Source of the DNA: Heterobilharzia americana | Taxonomy: Eukaryota > Platyhelminthes > Trematoda > Strigeidida > Schistosomatidae | Reading direction: 5' to 3' | DNA length: 64,000 nt | Assembly (NCBI GenBank): GCA_944470555.2 | Contig: CALYCZ020000339.1 | Span: 1 to 64,000 of the forward strand | In this document: positions 43,623-55,800 of the stretch, piece after piece | How the letters are laid out: the number at the start of each line of letters is the position of its first letter | Numbering within the stretch: the stretch's first letter is position 1 | Position numbers and translations under genes: made by a program | Notes under the pieces: model-generated | What the model was told of the DNA's origin: nothing | Databases searched by the model: none | What the model saw: the letters and a program-made list of their open reading frames with translations, nothing else

Positions 43623-46525
43623 AGACTGGCAGGCAGCATCCGGTGCAATGGCACACTAGCCTCCAAACAAGTCCCCATATCGCACTAAGCCCAGAACGTA
43701 GCTCCTTAACATGCTTCTACAGCAATGTGAGAGGTCTTGGGAGTAAAATACTGGAGCTAAAAGTAATGTACCGTAATCTGCAAGCAGACATAATTCTCCT
43801 CACGGAGACATGGCTGTCAGAAGACATCGTGGGTAAAGAAATATTCTTGCCTAACATGACCCTGTTCCGAAAGGACAGGCAGTTCAAAGAAGGCGGAGGA
43901 GTTGCCATATATGCTAGCACTCATCTAGAAGTCAAGGAAGTGACTGATGGTGTGTTTGTCTTACTGCAAGACTCCTTATGGTGCTATCTCACCATAAACC
44001 AAACCAAGTACCTAATAGGAGTAGTATATAGGCCTCCCCTTTGTACGACAGAGCATGAGGCCCAATTGCCAGTGCCATCGCAACAACCACCTCGGCAGCC
44101 TATGACCATGTAGTCCTCGCTGGAGACTTCAACACATCGACACTCGACCCGGGGTGTAAAGTAAGATGTGGGCATAAATCTTTCGAACACAAACTTCGAA
44201 GTATGTTCATGGCAGCAGGACTAATAGAGAAGGTTGGGGAAAACACTAGGTGGGGACCAGACGGAAAAGGATCACCATTCGACTGCGTTCTAACAGACGA
44301 TAATCTTTTGGTGGACGATATCTGTGTCCAACCCCCCTTAGGTAAAAGCGATCACTGACTGGTGAGATTCTCTCTGATAACCAAAGAGACACTACCAATA
44401 GCTGAGCCAGAAGCGTTCCGCTGTTACCGGAAAGCAGACTACCACCTCATGAACAACGAATTCCCGGAGGCTGCATGGTCACAAGAATGGGACTCATTAT
44501 CGATAGACGGACACTGGATACAGATTAAAGATATTATCTGGAGTGCTACCGAAAAGAGTGTTCCAAAATTAACCAGATGGTCACCTCTCAAACGGTCTTG
44601 GGTAACTCGCGCAACCCAAAGACAAGCAGAGAGGAAAAAGAAGGCATGGTACCGGTGGCGTACACCACGCAAACAATCAGACCATCGTAGCTACAAGACC
44701 TTACGAAACTTGTGAAATATAAGAATTCGTAATGACAGTTATGCATACCAAAGCAACCTGGCTGAACAGTTAAGCTGCAATCCGAAAAGTCTGTATCGGT
44801 CTATGTCACAACGCAAATCGACGAATAAGGGCTTAAACCTGGTCACAGGGCCAGCCGGAGAACCCTTGAACAGCAGTGAGATAGCGGAACTGTTGAACAG
44901 TCGATTTGACGAGCAACTCAACCCAGTTATCCATCCGCTACCAACATCTAGCAATGTAACGAAGTCCCAGGACTGCGATACAAAGCTGATGAACGTGAAG
45001 ATTTCGTCAAACCAAGTGTTTGCGAAACTTTCAACACTGAGAATAGGGAAATCCCCGGGCTGTGACGACATAAAACCGGTTGTCCTACGCAACTGTGTCG
45101 AAGTACTAAGCATACCCATATGCAACCTGTTCACGCACTCACTGGAAGTAAGTCAACTCTCCAACGAATGGAAACGCGCCATCTTCTCACCAATCTTCAG
45201 TGGAGGAGACCGATAGGACCCTTGTAACTACAGACCGATAGCACTACTCCCCATACTTTCCAAGGTACTGAAAAGCCTGGTTGCAGGTGTTGTCTGGGAC
45301 TACCTTAACAGAAACAACATCGTTCATCCCACCCAGCATGGCATCAGAAACGGGTGGTCATGTGCCACAAACTTGATGACCCCTTGGGATGACTGTACTG
45401 CTAGATGGGACAACAAACAACCAGTTCACGTTATCTTCCTGGACTTGGCCAAAGCTTTTGATAGAGTCCCACACTACATTATGCTCGCCAAACTAGCGAA
45501 ACTGGATATCACCGAACCACTCCTAGCATGGCTTACAGTATACCTAGAGGATAGAGAAATTCTGCGCTGAGGTAAACAGAGTTCGATCGACCTGGAGGAA
45601 TGCAAGAACAGGAGTTTTTCCAGGAAAAATCCTTGGATCACTCCTACTTTTACTATTCATAAACAACCTCCCCACTAAGATCTCCTCATCCATCCTCCTA
45701 TTCGCTGGCGACATCAAAATGTGGAGGACGACAGGCGACGAAGAGGATCCTAGGATACTCCAAAACGACCTGTTGCAGCTGGATTCCTGGTCGACTGCAA
45801 ACGGCTCAAGCTTTAATCTGGAGAAGTGCAAGGTGATGTATCTTCCCACACCAGAGGCAATAAAAATCAACTACACTCGTAAAAAGCGTACAATCACTAA
45901 GGTATCCACGGAGAAGGACCAAGGGCTAAACTTTTCAGACGCAATGGATACTACTGGCATTTATAAAAGAATGGCAGCAAAGGCGAACGCCATTATCCAC
46001 TTTCTAAGAAGGCGAATTGAATTGTTACCCCCAGAGTTATTCCTCATGGTATTCCAAACCCACGTTAGACAACACCTAGAGGTGTTCAACACAGTGGTCC
46101 CTCCTCTACTAGCGAGCGACACAAATTCCTTCCAGAAGGTACAAAGAGGGACAAAGTTGGTTGTCGGACTATCAGGCAAAGCATTGCGCAACGCCTCAAG
46201 CAACTCAACTTCTTCACACTAAGTTATCGAAGAAAATGAGGTGATCGAATAACAGCCTGCAAGATCATTCGCCAAGTGGACCACCGAAACACGACAACGT
46301 TATCGGTCCGAAACCGACAATCCCGTGGGAACCCCACCCGCATACCCCACCATAGGGCAAAGGCTGGAGTAACATCTAACCTTTCCTCGCATAGAGTATA
46401 TGCCTTATGGAACGCGCTGCCGAAAGAAGTGACCGGCCACAGCCACATCAGTCAACTGCTTCAAACGACTACTGGATGAGTATGTGATCGCAAATGGCTT
46501 ACCACGAACATCTGTTAGTAGCAAC
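43580..46525 (+). pseudogene. LINE D ORF2: endonuclease and RT, broken
   Basis: ATG at 43580. Endonuclease: CFYSNVRGLGSKILEL near 43710, ILLTETWLSED near 43795 (catalytic Glu present), GGGVAIYAS near 43895. A 1-bp loss near 44068 breaks the frame before GDFNTSTL (about 44122); NTRWGPDG is near 44245 and KSDH near 44345. RT: GKSPGCDDIKPVVLRN near 45045, FSGGDR then TAG at 45214-45216, motif A FLDLAKAFDRV near 45440, and motif C FAGD at 45701-45712 instead of F/YADD, removing a catalytic Asp. The thumb region ends by about 46525. The FAGD change and the TAG are in both arms and so predate the duplication. Confidence 0.85.
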
Positions 46526-47863
46526 CGATGATACGCCCTTCCATCCCTGTATTCTCCTTGTATTCCCAAACCCTAGTATCTGCAGTAAGACGCATCTCTC
46601 CTCTATATTGTTACCAGTCACATTTATCTTTTCACTTCTCTTTTTCTCATGCCCCACTCACTCCGTTTCTATCACTATTTAAGTAATGCTTAACACTTAC
46701 TTGCAGGTGCCTACAACAACAGGAATTCCAAACGATTAATTGATCTTATCAGCAGCTCCGCTACCCTCCTCCCCCTCCCCCCCAAAAGAAGAAAAGAAAA
46801 ACAAAACAAAGCTGCAATTTGCAAACAAAACACCTTCAAATAGACAAACACTACCTCCAAAACTGTAAGCAGGAAAACGCAAAGACTTCTGCGACCATCG
46901 AAGGAGTACGACAGAACAAAAAGAACCAAGACTCAAGACCTAGAAGTGAGAGCTCAACAACTGCAAGTTTCCTCTTCCCACACTGTTGACGTTTTATGTT
47001 TTGCGTTTAAACCAGCAAACCACTTGCATGTGTCTCTAAATTCCTGGTCATTATGAGGTTCTACCGAGTGCATGTCATCGGTAACTCTCTTTTTTGCTTA
47101 CAAGTATTTTGAAATGTGTCTTCTTTACTTTCGTACGTCAACTATTTCGGGCACGTTCATTGCAAGTTCTCAGTGTCCGGATAGATAAATGAGAGGCCAA
47201 CGAAAGATCCACTGCATCCCTGTGCAATGCCTTATTGAACAGCATACATACAATAATTCCATCAGGGAGCACAAACGCTCCGATACATGCAAAATCTCAT
47301 CCCCCATGCGAATGAAAATACAGACAGTGGATTATTGCAGACTGCTTACTATAAGTCTACACTACTAACTATAAGACAACCCATAACATAAAAAGGTAAG
47401 TATGAGATACATATGGATATATTAGTACGCTTAACACTGGTGCACCCATGTTAAGGCTATCATGATAACCTGACATCTTCGTTCAACCTTCCAACTAAAT
47501 TTTTAATACATGAAAAGCAAGTTGGCTGTTAACAACGAAATATTTTACAGAATTCACGTTGTTCATTATAAATTCACCTTATGAATAGTTAACTTACTTA
47601 AACAGTATGACGATGCCACTGAAAACTACAACCAGTCAGCCTACAGAAACTGGGCTGGCACTGACGTGCCCAATGTAACGCAGTCAGATAACTCGACATG
47701 CTGCACAGCATATCTAGCAACTAAGTAAAGAAAATCACACCAAACAAAGACAAGAAAGATACGATAAAAAAGACTGATATCAAAGTAGAATAAATTAAGT
47801 GGCAATAAACAATTTGAATATTGAGGCTAGTGCAAATATTCAAGCTTTAGAAGATGCCAGGGG
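46526..47863. other. LINE D 3' flank and palindrome unit sequence
   Basis: Mirror of 34912-36249. No gene recognised. 46980-47745 aligns with copy X and marks the empty site of LINE A near 47540. Confidence 0.4.
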
Positions 47864-50629
47864 GTGAATACATCCGCTCCATTGAGACCAATTTCCAGCC
47901 ATGTTATCAAGAGTCTTCAACCACTGATTCCCATGGTGTCGAGGGTCCCAGTCAAGGCGTATAAATCACAACCGCACACGCAAATCCTAGACACCAACTA
48001 CCCAAGTGGTGTCAACAGATGCGGAAGCACAACAGGTCTGTTGAATCTTCCAAGTGGCATCACCAGCCCCACACACCCTCCACGTACAATATCAAAACTG
48101 CCTACCCTCTGTGTAACAGATACTTGAGACGACACTTGCATGAGGTCAAATTCTGTCTATTTGGATACAATGTGCGCACTGAACGCAAATAAAAACAATA
48201 CCCTGTTCCCCCCTGATAAAGAAGATACCATTTCAAGCCACTCTGTGGTCGATTTACCACCTGGATATCCTAGTAACCCTACAGCTGCAAGTGAACAAGG
48301 TGTGGAGACGTTCTGTAGCGCAACGACGTCAGACTATACTCAGTCAAACGACAGTGAGACATCTTTTGGCTCGTCTGGCGAACTAGAAAGCTTTACACAG
48401 TATTACTCCTCCTACTTGTACATCGTTCTCATAAACTCAAGGTCCGTCCTTAGCAAACTAACGGTATTAAGAGAAGTCGCGCTCATGTATAAGCCGCTGG
48501 TAATAATTATCACTGAGTCTTGGCGTCACGCAAAATATGCTAGATGAAGAGATAAGTATTGACATGTATACACAGTTCCGATGTGACCGGAGTAACAGGA
48601 AAGGATGAGGTTGCCTGATGTACCTCCTGAACAATCTCACTGTATTCAGGCTGGGAAATATGGTTCTTGATAAGGTAAGTGACTCTCTTAGGGTCACGGT
48701 ACACTACAAGAATGCTACAGCATTGGTGGGATGTGTTTACAGAGCACCTGGTACCTTTAATAATCATGAGATTCCACTGATTACGGCTCTGGAACATGCA
48801 TTCACTCCCCCATATGATCATAAGATCACATGCGGTGACCTTATCATGCCTGAAATCAAGTGGGATTCACTTGCTGGTCCGGCTAGGTATGACAACGTTT
48901 TCCATACACTGTCTATTTTTGGATGGAAACAAATAGTTACAATTCGTACAAGAGGTGACAATGTGCTGAACTTAATATTTTGGTACAACATAAATCTTAT
49001 TTTGACAAATGTAGGCTCCAAGTTCCAGGAAGTGGTCGCTAAACGGTATTATGCGCACCGCCACATTCTGCAACCGGTGATTCAATTGGTACTTCCACCT
49101 ACAAATTTTTCGTGTGACACCAGTGTGGTCTGCACTTTTAAAAGCTATTCTTCTCCCCAACTAACGACAATAGATACGGTTTAATTCACATACTGTAATG
49201 TTCATCAAGCCATTAGGACTCTTAAATGCTCCAGCAGCGCTGGCACAGTTGGAATATCATCAAATTTCCCTAAATTTGGTTGCCCTGATATTCCATTATT
49301 ATTACTTGAAATATTTTCTCTCTCTTCGGAATCTTTCACACCCTGATATATGGAAAACGTCATTTTTTCTCCGTAGATATAAATCTGGTTCAGAAACACT
49401 AGCCAGTAACTACAGACCAATAGATATTACGCCTGCAGTCTCTAGAATTATGGGGGAAGTTATTCAAGAAAGCATTCTTCAGCATATGCTTATTGGCAAT
49501 ATCATCACATCCAGTCAGCATGGGTTCCTAAAATCGAGGCCCCGTATAACTTGCAGTCTTGACTTCTTCAAATTCGTAACCACTATGCGCAACGGACACC
49601 AATTGGTCCTTGTACTCTATCCAGACATTTCAAAGGTATTTGGCATAGTCGATCGCTTGCTGTTAATAAGTAAGTTGACGACTGTGGAAATCGACTATCC
49701 ACTATTGGGATGGATTAAGTCTTTCCTCAGTAATCGCACTCAAGTGGTGAAGGTAGATTCACACACTTCAAAACCTAGGTCAATCACCTCTGGTGTTGTT
49801 CAGGGCAGTGTATTAAGTCCCCTTCTCTTTACTTCATACGTCAGTGACATCTGCAGCTGCTTTGCATACGGTAAACCATTCTTGTTTGCTGATGACCTAA
49901 AAGTTGCAGACGCATTCACCCGTGATAATTTATCCCCCTTCCAAGCACTAATACAAAGGAAACCCAATATAATATCCTCACGGTCTGTTGCTTGGAAACT
50001 TCAGTTCACTATAGGCAAGTGTGGCTGGATATGTTTTGGTGCTCCATTGGTGGATATATAACTACATCTTCAGCCTACGAAACTACCTGTTCCTAAAAGT
50101 GTGTGACCTTGGGCTAAGATATTCAGGGGACCTGACATTTTCTCAACAGGTAGCATCACAGACTCACAAATCTAGGATCCTGGTGGGTTGCATAGTTCGT
50201 AACTTCCACTTCAAAGAAGTCAAGTTACTACTCTATAAAACCTGCGTACGTCCACTATTAGAATACCGTCCATTTATACTGGGCGGTATCCGCATAAAAG
50301 GAAAACATAAAATAGAGGGTGTCCAAAGGTATTCCACAGCTGGATTGTTAGGACACGACTGCAGACAGGACTACAGCACCAGATGCAGAACATTAAGTCT
50401 AGAAACACTTTGGATGAGACGACTCAAAAGTAACCTGACACTCTTCTTTAATGTGTTACATAAACACACGTTTATAGCCAGTGATGAGTTTCAGTTCGAA
50501 CACAACAGTTGTTACAATCTGCGCAGCCACACCCATAGCGTCAAAATGAAATCGTTCAAGTCCCGCTTGCGTGCAAACTTCTTCACCGTCAAGTTTTCTC
50601 AGTCGTGCGACAGCTTCCAGCTAAAGTGA
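47864..50629 (+). pseudogene. LINE E: second CR1/Jockey-type LINE, endonuclease and RT, broken
   Basis: A family distinct from A-D. Endonuclease starts near 48410 (LYIVLINSRSVLSKL then VIIITESW, catalytic Glu present), with VGCVYRAPG near 48730. Its GDFN block has become GDLIMPEIKW (about 48836) and the SDH end is lost, so the nuclease is dead. RT frame 49198-50061: NYRPIDITPAVSRIM near 49410, QHGFLKSR near 49515, motif A YPDISKVFGIVD near 49620 (second Asp position changed), motif B SGVVQGSVLSPLLF near 49792, motif C FADDLKVA near 49889 (intact). Palm/thumb continues in another frame 50021-50629 (LRYSGDLTF, YKTCVRPLLEYRP, RYSTAGLLGHDC). It lacks a visible PHD finger. Confidence 0.82.
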
Positions 50630-51276
50630 AGGCCCCCAAATCAGCCTCTGAATTTGGTCGGTTACTGGCTGGCTTCTTAGCATTTGGTGATTTTCCAGGC
50701 TTATCGAATACATGAACAGTCTCCCTCACGACACTTCGTATACTCGACTCTCTTAATGTATAATGAGACAGCCACCACACCTACACTAACATTTCACACG
50801 AAACGTTGAGGAGACTTCCATAAGTTACCACCTCAAACTAACGGCACATTCTGCCCCACCCAACACGGTAATCAAAAACAGAAATTCTACACCATATGAC
50901 AGCAGGAAATTTATATTTTTAAACGCTCTGTAGAGAAAGTGAAAGTCATGGCAAAGGAAGTTAGGTAGGGAGAAACGCGAACATAGAAAACACTCTCCTT
51001 GCTGGAATTCTTGCTTTCTCCGCCTGCAACTTTGTCCGTTTTTTCTCGTTGTAAAAAATTCAGTTCTAAACGTTGGCTTGGTTGCCATCGATAATTAATT
51101 ACTTAAGGAATAGACCATGGCTGAAACTACCCTTCAGGTAGGGTAACCAGCCTACTACGTTCAAAATACCTAACTACAACAAGCAGAAATAAAAAATGTT
51201 CACTGGACTACAGTTTCACAATCATCAAAATCTAGGATTAACTCATCATAAAAGTGACCAGCAAAGTCCAACACTT
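50630..51276. other. No recognised gene
   Basis: Mirror of 31501-32145. It contains the 87-codon - strand frame 50825-51088 of unknown nature. Confidence 0.3.
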
Positions 51277-51531
51277 ACCAACTGCAAGACCTTTTGGATA
51301 GTGTTGAGTAGGTTTCCGTCGAACCTCCGGCTCGAGGTTCCCTTGTCCTGCCCGAGACTGAGAGTCGGAGAATTAAAGTCGCCGGCTATAATGACCTGGT
51401 CATATCCGATGGACGTCACTGGGGACATTACTTGCAGCAGTTGTCGGTTATCTTCCATGCTGCTAGTAGGTGTTCTGTAGACGCCTGCCACTAGGCACTT
51501 GGTGTGTCCACTCATTGGATACTGGACCGAT
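51277..51531 (-). pseudogene. LINE endonuclease fragment, right-arm copy
   Basis: Mirror of 31243-31500 with the same GDFN-containing block. Confidence 0.75.
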
Positions 51532-52108
51532 GAAAAGGGCGGACAAAATGCTATGGAAGTTCATTTGGTGCATTCAAACAAGTCTATTGCTTCTGGGTGC
51601 TGGAGTTAGAAAAGTGAAGACATTTGGCTTTCAGTCATGATATTCATCAAGATTATGAATCTTTATTGTGGAATGGTATTAACATGCATGAACCATACGG
51701 TCCTGCAATCATCGATGAAGTAAAATATGTAAACGATTCATGCATACATTCTTTAATAAACTTTTCACCATTATCCCAAGCAAAAGTACAAACTGTTACA
51801 ATGGAGGTGTTAGCTTCAAGCTTTATTTTTCTCCAGGTAGTACCTGCAGTATCTAGATACAAACCTGTTTTTTTGTTAATGCGAAGACAATACTGCCACT
51901 TGCCCAACCTGTAAATTTTCTGTACACTTATTCTGTTGGGATGTTCCACTATATAAACATGCGGGGCTTATATCTTATAGTGACAACGGGTAGGGATTCA
52001 GACTACCTTCTATGAAGGCGAATGTAATTTGTAAATAAAATTATTCATACTAGTAAAAATGGTGTGTACCTGTATATTCAGTGATGAAAATTATCATTGT
52101 TATTGGTA
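51532..52108. other. Unassigned interval, right-arm copy
   Basis: Mirror of 30666-31242; opposing open frames 51624-51914 (+) and 51653-51949 (-), neither recognised. Confidence 0.3.
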
Positions 52109-52554
52109 ATATTAAATGGTTGGGCTAGGTTGAGAAAAATAACATGTACGGGTTCTCTGTTGACATGGCTGAGTGTTCAGTCGTCCCAGGCAGTTAGCAA
52201 GTTGGTGGCACATGAGCGACCACTCCGAAAACCATACTGAGCAGTATGTGCAGTGTTTTCCCCATCGAGGAGTTCCCAGTCTAGTATCAGCCACCAGGAT
52301 TTCCAACACTTTTGACACAATAGAGGGCAGAGCAATTGGCGTGTAGCTGCCAGGACATTTTCTGTCTCCCCCCTTGAAGATGCGTGACAAGATGACGCTC
52401 CTCCATTCTTTAAGAAGTTTGCACAACCCTATGAATGCTTAAAGAGTTTGCAGAGTGGTTAAGTAAGCACTTCGGATCGGTTTTAGGATCACTGGTTTTA
52501 GGTTGTCACAGCCAAGGGACTTGCCTGGACGTAGCCTAGATAGTTTCCCTCACA
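52109..52554 (-). pseudogene. LINE RT fragment, right-arm copy
   Basis: Mirror of 30220-30665. Confidence 0.75.
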
Positions 52555-53259
52555 CATTTTTCTCTGCGACTGAGATAAAGATTAATTTCTTATTCTCAAA
52601 TTAGTAATTTAACATGAGAGAAGCCAGTTTACAAGCATCATCACATTGACATTGACAAATCTACAAGATTTTATGGGTCCTGAATAGTGCAGAGGGGAGG
52701 TCGTTTAATTCCATCAAAAACATCAGATCGAGGTTACGGGGCAAAAAATGCCACTTTCAGCATACGCAGTACGTCAAAGTGAAGATAATAAAAACTCCCA
52801 TTCCCATATAATGGATTTAACATGACAGATACCGGTCTTGAAAGTTCACAGAATAATGTCGGGAATTACATAACTCACATAGCAAGTTGCTGATATGCAT
52901 AAACTTATTAAAACTTGCTGCAAGTCAAGTGACGGGTATGGATTTCCATCTGTCATTACACAGGTAGGTTCCACTATCAACGACAAAAACGCGCAATGTT
53001 CGAAGTTTGCGTTATAACTAGACGACGTTGTTAGTCCATTTGCATGGTTTCTTATTTAGTAATATAAACATCCACTCACCAAAACGTTCTCCGGTTCTTA
53101 GTTTTGCTAACCACGGTGGGCGTATTTATACCGTCTGGGGTGTCAGTGAGTAACCATAGTTATATAACCAAGGTGAGTGTTTAATCCATGCATTTCCAGT
53201 TAACGATGTGGTTTAAAGGTAGTATACATTATTTCAACGGGGAGTACTTCTAGTAGTAG
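52555..53259. other. No gene seen
   Basis: About 700 AT-rich bp without a recognisable element; TATA-like and A/T runs only. Confidence 0.4.
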
Positions 53260-53660
53260 ATGAAAGTAGATGTTGAGACGGTCAATAGTCCAAACGGCAG
53301 GAGTTGTATACAGACTTCAGGCATCGTTCATATTAGCGTAAGCAGCATCGTTCGAGAAGTGTATTTGATGCATGGTAAATTTTACTTGAAAATATCACTT
53401 GATACAGAGTACTATAGGACACGTGGTGTGGAATTACTGCAGGTAGGTCATATTCCGAGGCAAAAGGTATATTTGTTTCTCGTTTGATCAGTTGTTCAGA
53501 ATATTTGTGCCACTATGGCTGTTGGGAAGCTTTAGACGGTTCGTCGCAAGAAGAATCCTGACCAGCTTATGAGTTGATTGTGAAGATGTTACAGAAACCG
53601 CGAAAGATTGGGAGCAGTCCAATAATTCATGGGGTCAAACAGCAGGTATTATTTCCACTA
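53260..53660 (+). other. Possible pair of exons, unknown product
   Basis: The open block 53260 to about 53441 (MKVDVETVNSPNGRS to RGVELLQ) is followed directly by a good donor, CTGCAG/GTAGGT. A second open block follows an acceptor-like GACCAG at 53559-53564 (YELIVKMLQKPRKIGS to HGVKQQ) and ends at CAGCAG/GTATT near 53645. The mirror on the left arm is identical as far as seen. No family recognised; exon status is inferred only from open frame plus splice-like borders. Confidence 0.25.
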
Positions 53661-54003
53661 AGTGGATACGTCCAGACTGAAATTCAGCATCGAATGTCAT
53701 CATCGAGCTGTTACTGTAAATTGAAAAAACAAAGAAGCACGAGCACATGTGGAAAAGGGAATTACCACGCAGACCGGCTTGGAAAAGATAGAAGTTCCTA
53801 TGCTTTAAGCCCTATCCGAACTTTATGTACATTTTCATGTATGTATGCGTGATTGACCACATAGTTTTTCCATTATAAGATTCTTAAAACTTTTTACGCG
53901 GGTGTGTCGTATTAGCTTTGAGAGGGAAACAGTGTACATGAGTTCACTATAGCGGGGAAGGGAACCAGGGCTCACACCCTTGTAAGCGATCGTCAGCCTA
54001 TAC
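53661..54003. other. No gene seen
   Basis: Remainder of the interval up to the LINE G fragment; short open frames only. Confidence 0.35.
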
Positions 54004-54550
54004 TCAGCACATGTGGCAGAGTTGTTCGTTATTTATGACGTGGTCGGTGGCGTAACGAGTCGGAGTGGGTTTAGCGTCGGTACTAAGTTTGGCTTGGAAG
54101 CGTGAGCTGAAAAGCTCCGCAGCCCCCAGACTGCTTAGTTTACTCCTGTCAGGACCTGTGACAAGGCTCTCTCTTTCGCTGGTCGACCTCCCTCTCGAAA
54201 TGAAGTGGTACAGGTTTCTGAGATTGCTCTGTAACCTCTCCACCAGGTTTGTTTGATAAGAGAATCTGTCTCTACGCGCCCTAGTGTTAGAGTGGTTGCG
54301 AATCCCTTTGTAGTTCAAAAAGTCAGACTCCCTGCGTGATAAACGCCACTTGAACCAAGCCTGCTTCTTGCTCTGGATAAGCCCCTCTGTCCCACGCTTT
54401 AACCATGAGGTCCTCACTCAGCCTGTGTTGTCTCTGGCACACTGTGACTCATGCCCCCAGCGATTATCGTCACCTACAAAAGGCGTTCATCTACTGTGAG
54501 ATGGGTCCGGTCCACCGGCGATGGTGCATTCATGAGGTAGTCCCCCATGG
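54004..54550 (-). pseudogene. LINE G: CR1/Jockey-type linker fragment
   Basis: The frame 54417-54004 (RTSWLKRGTEGLIQSKKQA...) matches the endonuclease-RT linker of LINE C at about 62560-62960, and the preceding codons (GDYLMNAPSPVDRTHLTVDE, about 54475-54540) match the end of its endonuclease region. The frame crosses 54087 without interruption; in the left arm only the part beyond 54087 survives. Confidence 0.8.
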
Positions 54551-54760
54551 TCTCGTATTTGACACTGCTAAGAAGTTCATAGTGATCAACCACTCCAGGG
54601 CTAAGCATATAAGCCGCGGCGTGCCTGTTTGGTTCCCGCGGTATTGGACATGTGGCAGAAAGAAGTTTAGAATGCGGGTCTACGACTCCTGGTTCCCCAA
54701 AATCTCCTTGGGATTCAGGAACCATGTTTATTTTAGGGTGTCGTGACAACTGAAAAATAA
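54551..54760 (-). pseudogene. Gypsy gag fragment fused in frame to LINE G
   Basis: DPHSKLLSATCPIPREPNRH..AYMLSP resembles the gag at 56411-57109 (GPHSRFLSFIRSLPWELNRHVTAHVFNP). The same open frame (54800-54474) runs from this gag piece straight into LINE-derived codons, giving a chimeric reading frame. It probably arose by chance joining of two dead elements. Confidence 0.6.
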
Positions 54761-55111
54761 AATACAATAAATAGAATTGCACGTCTGTCGCGATCCTCAA
54801 TGTCCTGTGACGTCCCGTTCAGTGCTGGTTGCACCTGGAATACGAATAATAGTCTTTAATTGCCACGAAAACTTTTCGTAAAAATGGGAATTATTTACAT
54901 ATAGATATATAGAAGTAAGGTTTACGCTTTTTCCCTTTTTTTAAAAAATGTTTCGCTACGTGGTAGTAGTAAAAAATTTACATATAAAGGCAAAATGTAA
55001 AGGATCTTCGCCTTGCCGGTAAATAAGCGAAATAATGCCCCGAAAAATGTTCAATTAAAAAAGAAATATGGTTGGCACATCTTATTTCACACCACTAAGT
55101 TGAACACGACT
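54761..55111 (-). other. Probable 3' untranslated part of the decayed Gypsy element; no LTR found
   Basis: About 350 AT-rich bp after the integrase end. I saw no sequence here repeating the leader side at 57190-57660, so the 3' LTR seems lost. Confidence 0.35.
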
Positions 55112-55800
55112 TCAAATACTCCGAGAACCTGACGGTTCGACCTGATCATGTTTTCTGTTGCGCCGACGGTTGTTGTAACTGTGCATTACCAAGCACATCG
55201 TCGAGAATTCGATAATTGGGCTATCCACCGATCGGCGATAAAGAGCTGGAACGTCACTTATAGTTGGGTTGCCTTCGTAATAGGCTGGTCTCAAACGGTC
55301 GATACTAACAGTATCTTCACGTCCGTTTCGCTCGATTATATAGAATCTCTCATGTTGCTTGATCACTTTGAATGGCCCGTCGTAGAGTGGTTCAAGTGGT
55401 TGACGGACGGTGTCGTGGCGAGCAAACACGTGTGATATCTTCTGTAAACTGGGGTGAACGAACACATCAGTCGTTTGAGGTCTAACCGGAGAAGGCCTAA
55501 CTGAATGCACTGCGTTTGTAAGCCTAGTCACGTTACATGTTCTGTCGAAAACATGTTTGAAAGTTGAAGGGGAAGCAAACTCACCTGGTGGGCGAACAGT
55601 GGTCCCATGGACGAGTTCTGCAGAAGTGCACCCAGCATCAGCTTTCAACGCGTTACGAATGCCTGGTAGGACTAGAGGCAGAGCCTCAGTCCACTGAGGT
55701 ATGTTTGCAGCTGAAAGGGAAGCTTTCAGCTGTCAATGGAAACGCTCTACCATGCCATTTGCTTGTGGATGGTAGGCTGTCGTTCGGAACCGAATGCAGC
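55112..55800 (-). pseudogene. Gypsy integrase C-terminal part, broken
   Basis: FRTTAYHPQANGMVERFH (about 55735-55790) holds the catalytic Glu of the integrase DDE triad, followed by a stop, then the C-terminal region: SAELVHGTTVRPPGEF (about 55600) and the GPF/Y module YDGPFKVIKQHERFYII (about 55380). It ends SGSRSI at 55112. The zinc finger and the first two catalytic Asp residues are missing. Confidence 0.85.
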
